Shown here: one piece after another, positions 1 to 7,634 of the stretch
Numbering within the stretch: position 1 is the stretch's first letter
How the letters are laid out: each line of letters begins with the position of its first letter
From: Prevotellaceae bacterium UBA1743
GTDB taxonomy: Bacteria > Bacteroidota > Bacteroidia > Bacteroidales > Bacteroidaceae
DNA: 32,120 nucleotides
Reading direction: 5' to 3'
NCBI GenBank assembly: GCA_002314945.1
Contig: DCHV01000048.1
Span: forward strand, 1-32,120
Program-made: the position numbers and the translations under genes
The notes under the pieces: generated by a model
The model's database searches: none
The model's input: the letters and a program-made list of their open reading frames with translations, nothing else
Told to the model about the DNA's origin: nothing

Positions 1-58
1 TGTAACGTTGTACATTTTGAATTTATGGACACGAACACGTCCCCAGCATAGAGTGACT

Positions 59-208
59 CACCTCATCATGAGTCATTCCATGCTCGAGGACACCATGGTC
101 TTTGCCAGCACAGGTATCCCCGCGCTATGGATACTCAGCACCCGCCCCCTCTTCGCCCTGGTGCTCGTCTGGGGCAGAAAATTACTCCGCAGATTTGTCA
201 GCGCTTGA
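59..208 (+). pseudogene. 3' fragment of a Gate-domain membrane protein gene
   Basis: About 150 bp encode the last 49 residues of a protein nearly identical to the C-terminus of the intact Gate-domain gene at 1642-2586, in the opposite orientation. By eye 11 of 150 bases differ, about seven of them silent; the protein changes are Leu to Pro, Ala to Val and Ile to Phe. Similarity begins sharply at base 59 and ends at the stop codon. Bases 1-58 do not resemble the rest of the intact gene and contain nothing I recognise. The reading frame is open but has no domain start, so it is read as a remnant. Its last 11 bases overlap the convergent end of the lipoprotein gene. The mostly silent differences suggest it came from a functional diverged copy and not from a very recent duplication. 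Confidence 0.75.
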
Positions 209-1469
209 GGAAGAATCTTCTGCTTGTCTTTTTCCACGAGCCGCTATCCAGTAGTTTCATCACGCTCATGTCCGAGCATGGCGCAAGCATGAAGTACTTC
301 TGCTCATGGGCGATTCCGCGTGTTTGCTGCTTCAGAGCATCTATCTGATCCTGTGTCAGCTCGAAGGTCATCACATGGACCATCTGCTCACGTATCAGGT
401 AGCCGTTACTCTCCTCTTCGATCTCGAATTCGCCAAAGTAAGGATTCTTTCCCTGGGTAATCGGAATCTGGGTAGAGCCCAGGCGCGTAATGACATTGTA
501 CTTCGTCCTGTTCTCCAGGGGATAGCAGTTACTGAACATATTTACATACACCCGGTACGTACCGGGAATGAGGTAATCAGCCTTCAGCACAATATTCTCG
601 TTATTGAGGCTGTCGATGGAACATCCCGCATTGCTGTCATGGTCGAGGCCGTTGCCTTCTGCATAGGATTGTTTATACAACTGCCCATAGAACTCCTCCA
701 GTGCCAAATAATACTCCTGAGCCCTGTTCGCATAGTCCTCATCGTAATTCTCGGGATAAATAACATTTCCGTATTCGTCCACCTCCAGATTGTATTGTTG
801 CTTCAATTCCTGTACTTTCTGCTGGATCTGCTGTTCGATGTTTGCGTAGAAGATAGAATCCACATTAGCGTAGGACCGGTTCCCGAAGTAGATTTCCGTA
901 CTATCGGGCATCACCAGGTGCAAGTCAACATCCTTCAGCTGGTCGAAAGTCAAGTTGATCCTCAGATCGCCCTCATCACTTTCCACAAAAGTGATTTCCT
1001 GCGTGAGAATAGATGCCACCTTGCCCTCGTCCGTCTCAGCATTGACGTTGATGGTAATATTCTCCGACAATCCAGTTCCATAGGAAAGATTCAGCTCATA
1101 CTCATAATTCTCATCCGATGTAGCACGGGTGGCGTGATTTTTCTGTATGGCAGGCACCTCGGTGTAGCCATCCATGTTTGAGACCTTTACATAGAAGGTC
1201 TTCAACTTAACGGGACTGTTTATGGTGATGATGTTACCACCGCCAGCCAACGCCGAACTATTGCCACTTACCATAATCCCCAGTGTCTTACCCGTCACCT
1301 CAGCGGCAGGCAGTTCACCTGTTTTTTGCGTACCTCCCTCAATGATGGTAGCATTATCATTTTGTGGTACGGGCGTGATCTGAACATCATCGTTTTTTCC
1401 ACAAGCGACAAAAAACGAGCTTACTACACACAGAGCGAGTACGAGAAGCGAATACAATGATTTTCTCAT
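198..1469 (-). CDS. Lipoprotein with YfaP/DUF2135-like domain
   Basis: A 423-residue predicted lipoprotein. The hydrophobic leader ends in a lipobox-like VAC with Cys23, followed by a low-complexity linker. Residues about 168-197 and 272-315 carry the hallmarks of the YfaP/DUF2135 beta-sandwich: a DVDLHLVMPD strand, an IYFGN turn, LDHDSNAGCSIDSLNNEN, and GTYRVYVNMFSNC. A charged, helix-prone insert of about 75 residues (about 198-272) splits the two halves, which is unusual. It is probably anchored in the outer or inner membrane; the ligand is unknown. It is separated from the upstream Gate gene by 172 bases and has its own -7-like element, so it is probably a separate transcript. Its 3' end runs into the inverted Gate fragment, so the last few residues may be non-native. 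Confidence 0.7.
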   Translation of the reverse strand: MRKSLYSLLVLALCVVSSFFVACGKNDDVQITPVPQNDNATIIEGGTQKTGELPAAEVTGKTLGIMVSGNSSALAGGGNIITINSPVKLKTFYVKVSNMDGYTEVPAIQKNHATRATSDENYEYELNLSYGTGLSENITINVNAETDEGKVASILTQEITFVESDEGDLRINLTFDQLKDVDLHLVMPDSTEIYFGNRSYANVDSIFYANIEQQIQQKVQELKQQYNLEVDEYGNVIYPENYDEDYANRAQEYYLALEEFYGQLYKQSYAEGNGLDHDSNAGCSIDSLNNENIVLKADYLIPGTYRVYVNMFSNCYPLENRTKYNVITRLGSTQIPITQGKNPYFGEFEIEEESNGYLIREQMVHVMTFELTQDQIDALKQQTRGIAHEQKYFMLAPCSDMSVMKLLDSGSWKKTSRRFFLKR

Positions 1470-1523
1470 AAGTTTAATTGATGAATATTAGTAATATGAT
1501 TTTAGCGAAAATTTATTTGTGCA

Positions 1524-1531
1524 CAAAGGTA
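1524..1531 (-). promoter_or_regulatory. Possible -7 element for the YfaP-like lipoprotein gene
   Basis: On the minus strand this reads TACCTTTG, matching the Bacteroidetes TAnnTTTG -7 element, 55 bases before the ATG at 1469. I see no good TTTG at the expected -33 distance, so support is only partial. The remaining sequence between 1470 and 1641 holds no gene and no convincing terminator. Confidence 0.4.
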
Positions 1532-1641
1532 CGATAATTTGTCGAAAGAAGAGCGGAATTCCTCCCAATAGTTACAGTTACTCGTTAGTATCGTCAAGGG
1601 GAGTAGAAGATATGTAGTTGTGGCAGATGCAAAAAAAGTAC

Positions 1642-2586
1642 TCAAGCGCTGACAATTCTGCGGAGGAGCTTCCTGCCCCAGACAAGTGCCAGGGCGAAGA
1701 GGAGGCGGGTGCTGAGTATCCATAGCGCGGGGATGCCTGTACTGGCAAAGACCATGGTGTCCTCGAGCATGGAATGACTCATGATGAGGTGATAGTTGAC
1801 TTCGTCGGCTTCCTGGCGTGTGATCTGCCCGCATTCTTCGAGGGATAGCATCATGGCGGAACCATAGCTGATGCCCAATACGTTGCCTACAAGCCAGAGA
1901 TAGGCGGAATTGTCGGGGAGCCCGAAGAAGCGCATGAGGGGGCGGAGGGGGCGTACCAGACGATACATGATGCCGTAGTCGTCCATGAGACGCTGCAGGA
2001 ACATGAGTCCGAGCAAGATGAGGCATATCATCACGGACATACGCACGGAGTCCTCGCACCATTGCAGTAACAGGGGAATGAGGGGGAGTGCTGCTTCGCT
2101 GACGGGATGTGCCACGTATGCTTCGGACATGGGGGGGAGCACCCAGTTGAGCCACAGGGCGGCAAGGAAGGCGGCGACGATACGGATGACGGCCATCTTC
2201 CAGGGGTTGCTGCCCACCTTCTTCACTACGGCACTTTCGAGCGGAAGGGCATGGCAGATAAGGGCCATGACGGCGAGGATGGTGGCCTGGCGCATGGTGA
2301 GGGTCATGCTGAGCATGACGGCAAGTCCTGCATAGGTGGTGACGGAGGCTGCGGTGAGGAAGGCTATGGCTGAGGCTCCTGGCAATCCGATGTGCTGGAA
2401 CAGGGGATGGAGATACTGTGCCAGCCAACTGATTATCCCGTAGTGCTGCATCAATGTGACGATGAGCGAAATAGGGAGCATGATGCGCAGCAGCCAAAAA
2501 GCGGTCTTCAACGCGGGGCGTACGGCATGGCGCGCGCAGGTGTAGATGATACGAAAGAATGACACTGCGGAGGATGTATCAGCCAA
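1642..2586 (-). CDS. Nucleoside-recognition (Gate) domain membrane protein
   Basis: A multi-pass inner-membrane protein of 314 residues with two Gate-like halves, about 20-150 and 170-314, each with several hydrophobic helices. The architecture resembles SpmA/SpmB-like and nucleoside-transporter Gate proteins common in Bacteroidetes; the transported molecule is unknown. It is the last gene of the 11-gene operon and overlaps the end of the upstream SDR gene by 8 bases if the TTG at 2586 is used. A GTG at 2565 is an alternative start, and there is no in-frame ATG nearby. As the only membrane protein of the operon it is a candidate, by position only, for moving the pathway's substrate or product. 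The last 150 bases have an inverted, diverged copy at 59-208. Confidence 0.7.
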   Translation of the reverse strand: MADTSSAVSFFRIIYTCARHAVRPALKTAFWLLRIMLPISLIVTLMQHYGIISWLAQYLHPLFQHIGLPGASAIAFLTAASVTTYAGLAVMLSMTLTMRQATILAVMALICHALPLESAVVKKVGSNPWKMAVIRIVAAFLAALWLNWVLPPMSEAYVAHPVSEAALPLIPLLLQWCEDSVRMSVMICLILLGLMFLQRLMDDYGIMYRLVRPLRPLMRFFGLPDNSAYLWLVGNVLGISYGSAMMLSLEECGQITRQEADEVNYHLIMSHSMLEDTMVFASTGIPALWILSTRLLFALALVWGRKLLRRIVSA

Positions 2587-3403
2587 TGAATCTTTTGCTC
2601 AGCTCCCACAGGCGTTCCACCAATGGATCCTGGACATATCTCCGGGCGATGGGACGTGCTCCCTTGCCTACGAAATAGTGCATCCGCAAATCAGTCTGCA
2701 AAGCTGCTATGGCAGGGCGTGCCCCCTTTTCTCCCGAACTGGTGAAGGGACGGAAGAAAAGATCGGCCAATGGATCGAACCAGCGCCCCATACTGATCAT
2801 GTTGCTGTTGACTACTCCGGGGTCTGCCACGTTGATGACGAACTGCGGATAATGCTTTGCCAAAGCGATGGTGTAGTAGAGGAGGGCTTTCTTGGAACTG
2901 GCGTATGTACCGAGCTGACTGAAATGGTCTTCGTCCCACGTGGGCCATGACTGATCGATGTGGGCAAAGTGAACGGTGAGGGACACCATATTGACGATGT
3001 GTGCCCCGGGTATGAAGAGCGGAATCATCAGATGGGTGAGAATCATGGGGCCTATGTAATTGACGGCCATGGTGTGCTCCATATCTTCGTCGTTGGTGCG
3101 AAACTGGCGATTGATGATACCTGCATTGTTGAAGAGTGCATCGATGGTTCGTCCTCCAAGGGATTCCACAAAGGCATGGATGGATTGACGAGACTCCAGA
3201 TCGAGCGTGAGGCATTCGACAGAGGCCTGGGGCATTCCATTGAGAATTTCCCGGCGCACCTCTTCCGCCTTGCGGGGATTGCGGCAAGCCATGATGACGT
3301 GCCATCCCAGGGAGGCCATAGCTGCTGTGGCAGCTCGTCCTACACTGCCCGTGGCTCCTGTGATGACGACTACTTTAGTTTCCTGAGTTCTTTCCATATA
3401 CAT
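2579..3403 (-). CDS. Short-chain dehydrogenase/reductase (SDR), operon gene 10
   Basis: A 274-residue classical-type SDR. Visible landmarks are the nucleotide-binding TGATGSVG at 15-22, NNAG at 92-95, catalytic Ser141, and the YASSK active site with Tyr167 and Lys171. It should catalyse NAD(P)-dependent oxidation or reduction of an alcohol/ketone in the cytoplasm. The region after the active site resembles retinol-dehydrogenase-like or WW-oxidoreductase-like SDRs, which often act on hydrophobic substrates; this subclass guess is weak. ATG at 3403 overlaps the OYE gene by 34 bases; the ATG two codons later (3397) would also work. Its partners, an OYE-type reductase upstream and another SDR at the head of the operon, suggest successive redox steps on one molecule. 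Confidence 0.85.
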   Translation of the reverse strand: MYMERTQETKVVVITGATGSVGRAATAAMASLGWHVIMACRNPRKAEEVRREILNGMPQASVECLTLDLESRQSIHAFVESLGGRTIDALFNNAGIINRQFRTNDEDMEHTMAVNYIGPMILTHLMIPLFIPGAHIVNMVSLTVHFAHIDQSWPTWDEDHFSQLGTYASSKKALLYYTIALAKHYPQFVINVADPGVVNSNMISMGRWFDPLADLFFRPFTSSGEKGARPAIAALQTDLRMHYFVGKGARPIARRYVQDPLVERLWELSKRFIG

Positions 3404-4596
3404 TCGGGTACGTCATTGCAGTTGTGGCAACATACCATGCGATCGGAGTACATGCGTGCGATGCAGTACATGCGATGATCGCATCCGCTGCGTGTATCCA
3501 TGTCACCTGCATGAAGCTTGTTGACAAATTCGGGATCGTTGACGAGGGCACGAGCCATCTGTACGAGTTCAAACCCTTCGTCCAGCACACGCTCGATACC
3601 TTCCCTGGAGATGAGTCCTCCCACATAGATGAGTGGCATCTGGAGTTCCTTGCGGAATTTGCGTGCGTTCTCGAGGAAGAAGCATTCCTCGTAGTCGTAT
3701 TGCTTGATCATCCAATTGCCAAACATACGGATGACGAGTTTCTGGGGCAGAGACTTCATGGGCATGTAGTAGGCCATGGCACCCGTAGGAATACGTCCGC
3801 GCATGACGGCCATGGGTGCCTTGGAGACAAAACCGGAGGAGAGGACGATGGCGTGCAGGCCGTGTCGTTCTATCTGCTTGGCCACTTCGATGGACTCTGG
3901 TATCTCGAGTCCCCCCTTGAAGCCGTCCTCCATGTTGTGCTTGGCTACTACGGCCATCCTGTAGCGGGTGGCTTGTTCCATCACCTCGTCGAGACACATG
4001 TCCATGAATCGCATACGGTTCTGGAGGGAGCCTCCAAACTCGTCGTGACGGTGGTTGGTGTAGGGCGACAGAAACTGGGAAATCAGGTAGCCGTGACCTA
4101 CATGAACCTCTACCTCGTCGAAACCTGCCTCGTGTGCAACCCTGACTGCATCGCCAAAGTCGCGTGCTATCTCGCGGCACTCCTTCTTGCGCAATCCTCG
4201 TACGAAGGTGGGGGAATAGAGGTTGAAGCCCGTGGATGCTCCAACGGGAAACTTTCCAGCCGTGAACCAATGCGTCATGTTGCCGCAATGGCCTATCTGA
4301 ATACCTACGGCAGCTCCCTCGGCATGAATGGCGTCGGTGATGTCGCGCAGGGGATCTATGATGGCATCTCTGAGCCACAACTGGGAATTGAAGGAGATAC
4401 CTCCCCGATTCACAGCTGCGTATGCAAGGGTGGTCATACCCACGCCTCCCCGTGCTACGCTGACATGGTAGTCCTTCAGCGCTTGGGTGGGGCCAAAATC
4501 CTTCCCCATTGACTCGAAGGCAGCCGAACGGATGGTGCGGTTGCGCAGGGTGAGGGGACCCAGTTGGAAGGGTGTGAATAAGATGGAATCTTTCAT
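3370..4596 (-). CDS. Old Yellow Enzyme family NADH:flavin oxidoreductase
   Basis: A 408-residue FMN-dependent TIM-barrel reductase. Typical OYE segments include FTPFQLGPLTLRNR near the N-terminus, IQIGHCGN, and HVGHGYLISQFLSPYTN followed by R.DEFGGS..NR. Members reduce activated C=C bonds; BaiCD, BaiH and gut 5-beta-reductases for 3-oxo-delta-4 steroids belong to this superfamily, but the long FAD/NAD module of BaiCD-type enzymes is missing here. Instead there is a short Cys-rich tail with cysteines at 372, 378, 389, 390, 393 and 399, which could bind an Fe-S cluster. The start at 4596 overlaps the stop of the Fe-S protein gene by one base. That neighbour and the EFR1 protein may supply electrons (inference). 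Confidence 0.85.
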   Translation of the reverse strand: MKDSILFTPFQLGPLTLRNRTIRSAAFESMGKDFGPTQALKDYHVSVARGGVGMTTLAYAAVNRGGISFNSQLWLRDAIIDPLRDITDAIHAEGAAVGIQIGHCGNMTHWFTAGKFPVGASTGFNLYSPTFVRGLRKKECREIARDFGDAVRVAHEAGFDEVEVHVGHGYLISQFLSPYTNHRHDEFGGSLQNRMRFMDMCLDEVMEQATRYRMAVVAKHNMEDGFKGGLEIPESIEVAKQIERHGLHAIVLSSGFVSKAPMAVMRGRIPTGAMAYYMPMKSLPQKLVIRMFGNWMIKQYDYEECFFLENARKFRKELQMPLIYVGGLISREGIERVLDEGFELVQMARALVNDPEFVNKLHAGDMDTRSGCDHRMYCIARMYSDRMVCCHNCNDVPECIWKELRKLK

Positions 4597-5684
4597 TATC
4601 GGAATTTGTTATAGTCTTTCTTCGTTTCGGCCTCCCATATCTCCATAGCGTCATCGTATGTTTCGGGGGGCGTATAAAGTTTGTCTTCACTCTTCTGACG
4701 TAGCGTCATGGCTTTCTTGGGACAGGTAGATACACAGAGTCCGCAGCCCAGACATTTCTCTTGGTCGATGACTACACGCCCTGTCTTCTTGTCTTTCTTG
4801 ATGTAGTGGAAGGGGCATCGTTTGACGCAGCGTCCGCAGGATATACATGCGTCGTAATCTATTTCACAGTAATGGTTGCTCCACAGGGCGTTGGCGGGCC
4901 CCGGGAACATGCTCCGCATCTTCAGCATACCGCAGCCACAGCCGCAGCAGGAGCAGAAGTTCTCGCCCTCCTGTGAATTGGTGGCCTGGATGATGCGTCC
5001 ATCCTTCTCTCCCTCGCGCAGGATGGCCAAGGCTTCTTCCTTGGTAATCTCGCGTCCGATGCCTGTCTCGATGAAGAACGTGGCGTAATCGTCGGTTTCT
5101 ATACAGGTCTCGATGGGGTGGGTGCATTTGTTGCCCGGCATCATGCGGTTCATCATGCGGCATACACAATGTCCCACGGCGAAACGGTGGTGCTTGTCGA
5201 GCAAGGCTTCCACGTTGTCGTAGGAACGGATGACACTCCCCTCCACCATCTCGGGGTGCTGAGGCAGTGTGCGATAGAAGGGCCGCGTCTGCGTCATGCG
5301 CTTTCCCCACGTGGAGGTGGCCATGTACAACGAGGTGTAGTACAACCACGATTTCCCCGAACCGGAGCGTGCTCCCTGCCATTCGAGGAATCCCATCACA
5401 AAGGGGAATGTCCCGTATTCGTCCCCCTCAGGGCGACGGCGACGGAAGATGAGGCCGCGATTGGCCATCCTCTCCAATTTCTGGAGGGCTACCTCGGCGG
5501 TAAACCCATTTGCTTCGGCATACTGCGCTGCTGTCTGATAGCGTTTCTTCATCAGGAGGAAATCGCGTGCATCCTCTTCTGAGAATATTTTCTTGATGAG
5601 CAGGATATCGGCACCCACTACGGATTTGGGAAATCCGTAACTCAGTTCGTCAATCCTTTTCAGTAAATCTCTGTACAGGCCCAT
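4596..5684 (-). CDS. 4Fe-4S dicluster protein
   Basis: About 362 residues from the ATG at 5684, two bases after the HypB stop; the open frame extends to a TTG at 5690. The N-terminal 100 residues contain a winged-helix-like segment (about 45-90). The middle has clustered cysteines: HCVC with a later CTHPIETC, and CSCCGCGCG. The C-terminus carries two classic 4Fe-4S motifs, CISCGRCVKRCP (Cys 280, 283, 286, 290) and CLGCGLCVSTCP (Cys 311, 314, 317, 321). This build is seen in soluble anaerobic ferredoxin-like electron-transfer proteins whose partners are usually unknown. Lying directly before the OYE gene, it may be an electron donor or a subunit for that reductase. Confidence 0.75.
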   Translation of the reverse strand: MGLYRDLLKRIDELSYGFPKSVVGADILLIKKIFSEEDARDFLLMKKRYQTAAQYAEANGFTAEVALQKLERMANRGLIFRRRRPEGDEYGTFPFVMGFLEWQGARSGSGKSWLYYTSLYMATSTWGKRMTQTRPFYRTLPQHPEMVEGSVIRSYDNVEALLDKHHRFAVGHCVCRMMNRMMPGNKCTHPIETCIETDDYATFFIETGIGREITKEEALAILREGEKDGRIIQATNSQEGENFCSCCGCGCGMLKMRSMFPGPANALWSNHYCEIDYDACISCGRCVKRCPFHYIKKDKKTGRVVIDQEKCLGCGLCVSTCPKKAMTLRQKSEDKLYTPPETYDDAMEIWEAETKKDYNKFR

Positions 5685-5686
5685 AT

Positions 5687-6355
5687 TCAATATTTCTTGT
5701 TTTCGATTTTACCCTGCAGCCATGTGCAGAAGGATTCCATCCCATCGCCTGTCTTGGCTGAGACATGAAAAATATCGAGTTTGTCGTTGAGACGGCGTGC
5801 GTTGTCGTGCAGTGCCTCGAAATCGAAATCAAAGAGAGATACTGCATCTGTCTTGGTGACGATGAGTGCCTTCACTACCGAGAACATCAAGGGATATTTC
5901 AGCGCCTTGTCGTCGCCCTCGGGCACGCTGAGCAACATGGAAGGAAGGTCGGCACCCAAGTCAAATTCGGCAGGGCATACCAGGTTGCCTATATTCTCGA
6001 TGATGACGAGGTCGAGTTCGTCGAGAGGAAGTGCCTGAAGTGCCTTGCGTATCATGGCAGCATCCAGATGACAGTCGCCTCCAGTACGCAGTTGTACAGT
6101 GGAGACGCCCATCTGTTGCATCTTCCGGGCATCGACCATGCTCTCTATGTCTCCCTCGATGACTCCTATGCGCAAGGTGTCCTTCATGCGTCGGATGACA
6201 TCGAGTATGAAGGTCGTTTTCCCCGCTCCGGGTGATGACATGATGTTCCAAAGGAAAAATTTCTTTTCGCGAGCGAGAGTCCTCACCTCGTCGGCAAGAT
6301 GCTCGTTATCCTCCAGTATGCACTGTTTCAAGTCGATATAGGCTATGTCTTTCAT
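5687..6355 (-). CDS. hypB: HypB-like nickel-insertion GTPase
   Basis: A 222-residue G3E-type GTPase. It shows the P-loop SSPGAGKTT (40-48), EGDIES with a nearby DAR, TGGDCHLDAAM with metal-binding Cys95 and His96, ENIGNLVCPAEFDLG (Cys127), and EGDDKALKYP. The guanine-specificity motif is TKTD (167-170) instead of the usual NKxD, a mild deviation. The His-rich N-terminal nickel-storage region of many HypB proteins is absent. Its normal role is GTP-driven nickel delivery, with HypA, to [NiFe]-hydrogenase or urease. Neither those enzymes nor HypC-F are in this window. The ATGA overlap with hypA places it firmly inside the operon. Confidence 0.88.
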   Translation of the reverse strand: MKDIAYIDLKQCILEDNEHLADEVRTLAREKKFFLWNIMSSPGAGKTTFILDVIRRMKDTLRIGVIEGDIESMVDARKMQQMGVSTVQLRTGGDCHLDAAMIRKALQALPLDELDLVIIENIGNLVCPAEFDLGADLPSMLLSVPEGDDKALKYPLMFSVVKALIVTKTDAVSLFDFDFEALHDNARRLNDKLDIFHVSAKTGDGMESFCTWLQGKIENKKY

Positions 6356-6738
6356 CTTTCTTCTGTATTTTCTGTTTGCGTATGATTTCGTTCTATTTCG
6401 ATTCCCGCTATCCTAAGCTCGTTGCCAGCCAACAAAGTTCCCCAAGCGTAGCCGCACGAGGGGCATCGCGGATCCTGTATCTGTTCCCTCCCCACATCGT
6501 ATTCTTGTCCGCATTGTCCGCAAGCGACTCTGGCATCCAATTCCCTGATTTCAATCTTTGCTCCCTTGGCAATACCATCCACTGCGATATAGTCCCAGTA
6601 TTTCTGCACTATCTCGGGGATGAAATCGCGTAGGATGCCGATTTCCAGCACAACCCTGTTGACGGCTACGGCATCCACTGCCTCGGCCCTGCGCAGGACA
6701 GTCTTGTAGATGCTTTTTGTCATTGGGAGTTCGTGCAT
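6352..6738 (-). CDS. hypA: HypA-like nickel metallochaperone
   Basis: A 128-residue protein starting with MHEL, where the N-terminal Met-His-Glu supplies the nickel ligands. The zinc site is complete: CGQC (Cys73, Cys76) and CPSC (Cys92, Cys95). The frame stays open further upstream, but ATG 6738 is chosen because HypA proteins need His at position 2. The start overlaps the end of the EFR1 gene by 19 bases, and the stop overlaps hypB by ATGA. HypA hands nickel to HypB and the target enzyme; no known nickel enzyme is visible here. See the finding on orphan hypAB. Confidence 0.9.
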   Translation of the reverse strand: MHELPMTKSIYKTVLRRAEAVDAVAVNRVVLEIGILRDFIPEIVQKYWDYIAVDGIAKGAKIEIRELDARVACGQCGQEYDVGREQIQDPRCPSCGYAWGTLLAGNELRIAGIEIERNHTQTENTEER

Positions 6739-7634
6739 GAGGGAAACAATTCGTCGTATCGGTTGTTTATCTTCTCGTAGGTCTCGATATAGCATTCGAA
6801 GAAGCCTTTGGTGTCCTTCGTGATATAGGGATGGTCGAGCTGTATCTGTTCTATTTTCCTGAAGTCGTAACCTCCGTTCACCTTCCATCCCCAGTCGTCG
6901 AGGAACCCGATGTAGAAGGCATCCGCAGGACAGAAGAAGGAGCAACGCATACACATCAGGCAGTTGTGATGGAATCCCATCTCGCCATTCTTCTTGCGAT
7001 AGATGTTGTGGGTGGGGCAACGCTTGATGCACAGTCCGCACTGGGTGCATTTGTCCTTATCCACCCGATACAGGAAGGAGTTGACATCTCCACCGATGTA
7101 TTGCGGCCGCGATACGACCGAGGCCACAAACCGTGGCCACATTTTGTAGGGCTTGAGGTTGGGGATGCGATGCACCAATTCATAGACCATAATCTCCAGC
7201 AACTTGCGGTCCATCTCCAACATCTCGCGTACCAGATAATCGTCGAACCGGAAATGAATGTTGTAGGGCATCAGGAAGTGGTATTCGTTCTGCACGTCGG
7301 CCTTGTCATGTCTCAGCTTGCGCAGGAGATACTTCGAGGAAGCATCGTTGGCATGATACGTTTCCCCTGAGTTCTTGTAGATAAACACCCTCTGCCCCCT
7401 GGGGAATTTCTGTTTGCGCACAAAACGGAGCTGGGCGTAGGGTGCACAAAAGCCATAGATGGGTCCTCCCAAGCCCACAATGTCGTAGGGAGTCAGATCC
7501 AATCGCTCGGTGCGGAGAGGGTCAATTTCGTAGGTATCCACCTCCCATCCCTCCTGCTGCAGTCGGTCGCGAACCTTGTTTGTGACGTATCGAGTGTTGA
7601 AGGTGCCAGTAAAATAAATCAGTAGGCACTTCAT
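6720..7634 (-). CDS. EFR1-type flavodoxin-ferredoxin electron carrier
   Basis: A 304-residue fusion. Residues 1 to about 160 form a flavodoxin-like domain that begins with LLIYFTGTFNT, an FMN-phosphate-loop-like sequence, and has GLGGPIYGF near 54-62. Two 4Fe-4S motifs follow: CTQCGLCIKRCP (Cys 196, 199, 202, 206) and CLMCMRCSFFCP (Cys 225, 228, 231, 235). EFR1-family proteins are cytoplasmic carriers linking flavin and Fe-S chemistry in anaerobes. The gene overlaps the BaiE-like gene by ATGA and hypA by 19 bases. It is a plausible low-potential donor for the OYE-type reductase of the same operon, but its partner is not proven by sequence. Confidence 0.85.
   Translation of the reverse strand: MKCLLIYFTGTFNTRYVTNKVRDRLQQEGWEVDTYEIDPLRTERLDLTPYDIVGLGGPIYGFCAPYAQLRFVRKQKFPRGQRVFIYKNSGETYHANDASSKYLLRKLRHDKADVQNEYHFLMPYNIHFRFDDYLVREMLEMDRKLLEIMVYELVHRIPNLKPYKMWPRFVASVVSRPQYIGGDVNSFLYRVDKDKCTQCGLCIKRCPTHNIYRKKNGEMGFHHNCLMCMRCSFFCPADAFYIGFLDDWGWKVNGGYDFRKIEQIQLDHPYITKDTKGFFECYIETYEKINNRYDELFPSCTNSQ

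Noticed and set aside
306..1181. 291-codon plus-strand open frame opposite the lipoprotein gene
   Set aside because: It is antisense to a protein with a signal peptide and recognisable domain, has no domain of its own and no promoter.
1550..1570. GGAATTCC palindrome downstream of the Gate gene as a terminator
   Set aside because: The palindrome has no loop and no T-run, so it would not form a terminator hairpin.
1..1791. Insertion sequence or transposon bounded by the inverted repeats
   Set aside because: The repeats are coding fragments of a Gate gene and no transposase or target-site duplication is visible.
1502..2497. 331-codon minus-strand frame overlapping the Gate gene
   Set aside because: It translates to an Arg/His/Pro-rich low-complexity chain typical of the wrong frame of a high-G+C gene.
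3424..4512. 362-codon plus-strand open frame opposite the OYE gene
   Set aside because: The antisense product is His/Val-rich without recognisable motifs; it is a by-product of codon bias in the OYE gene.
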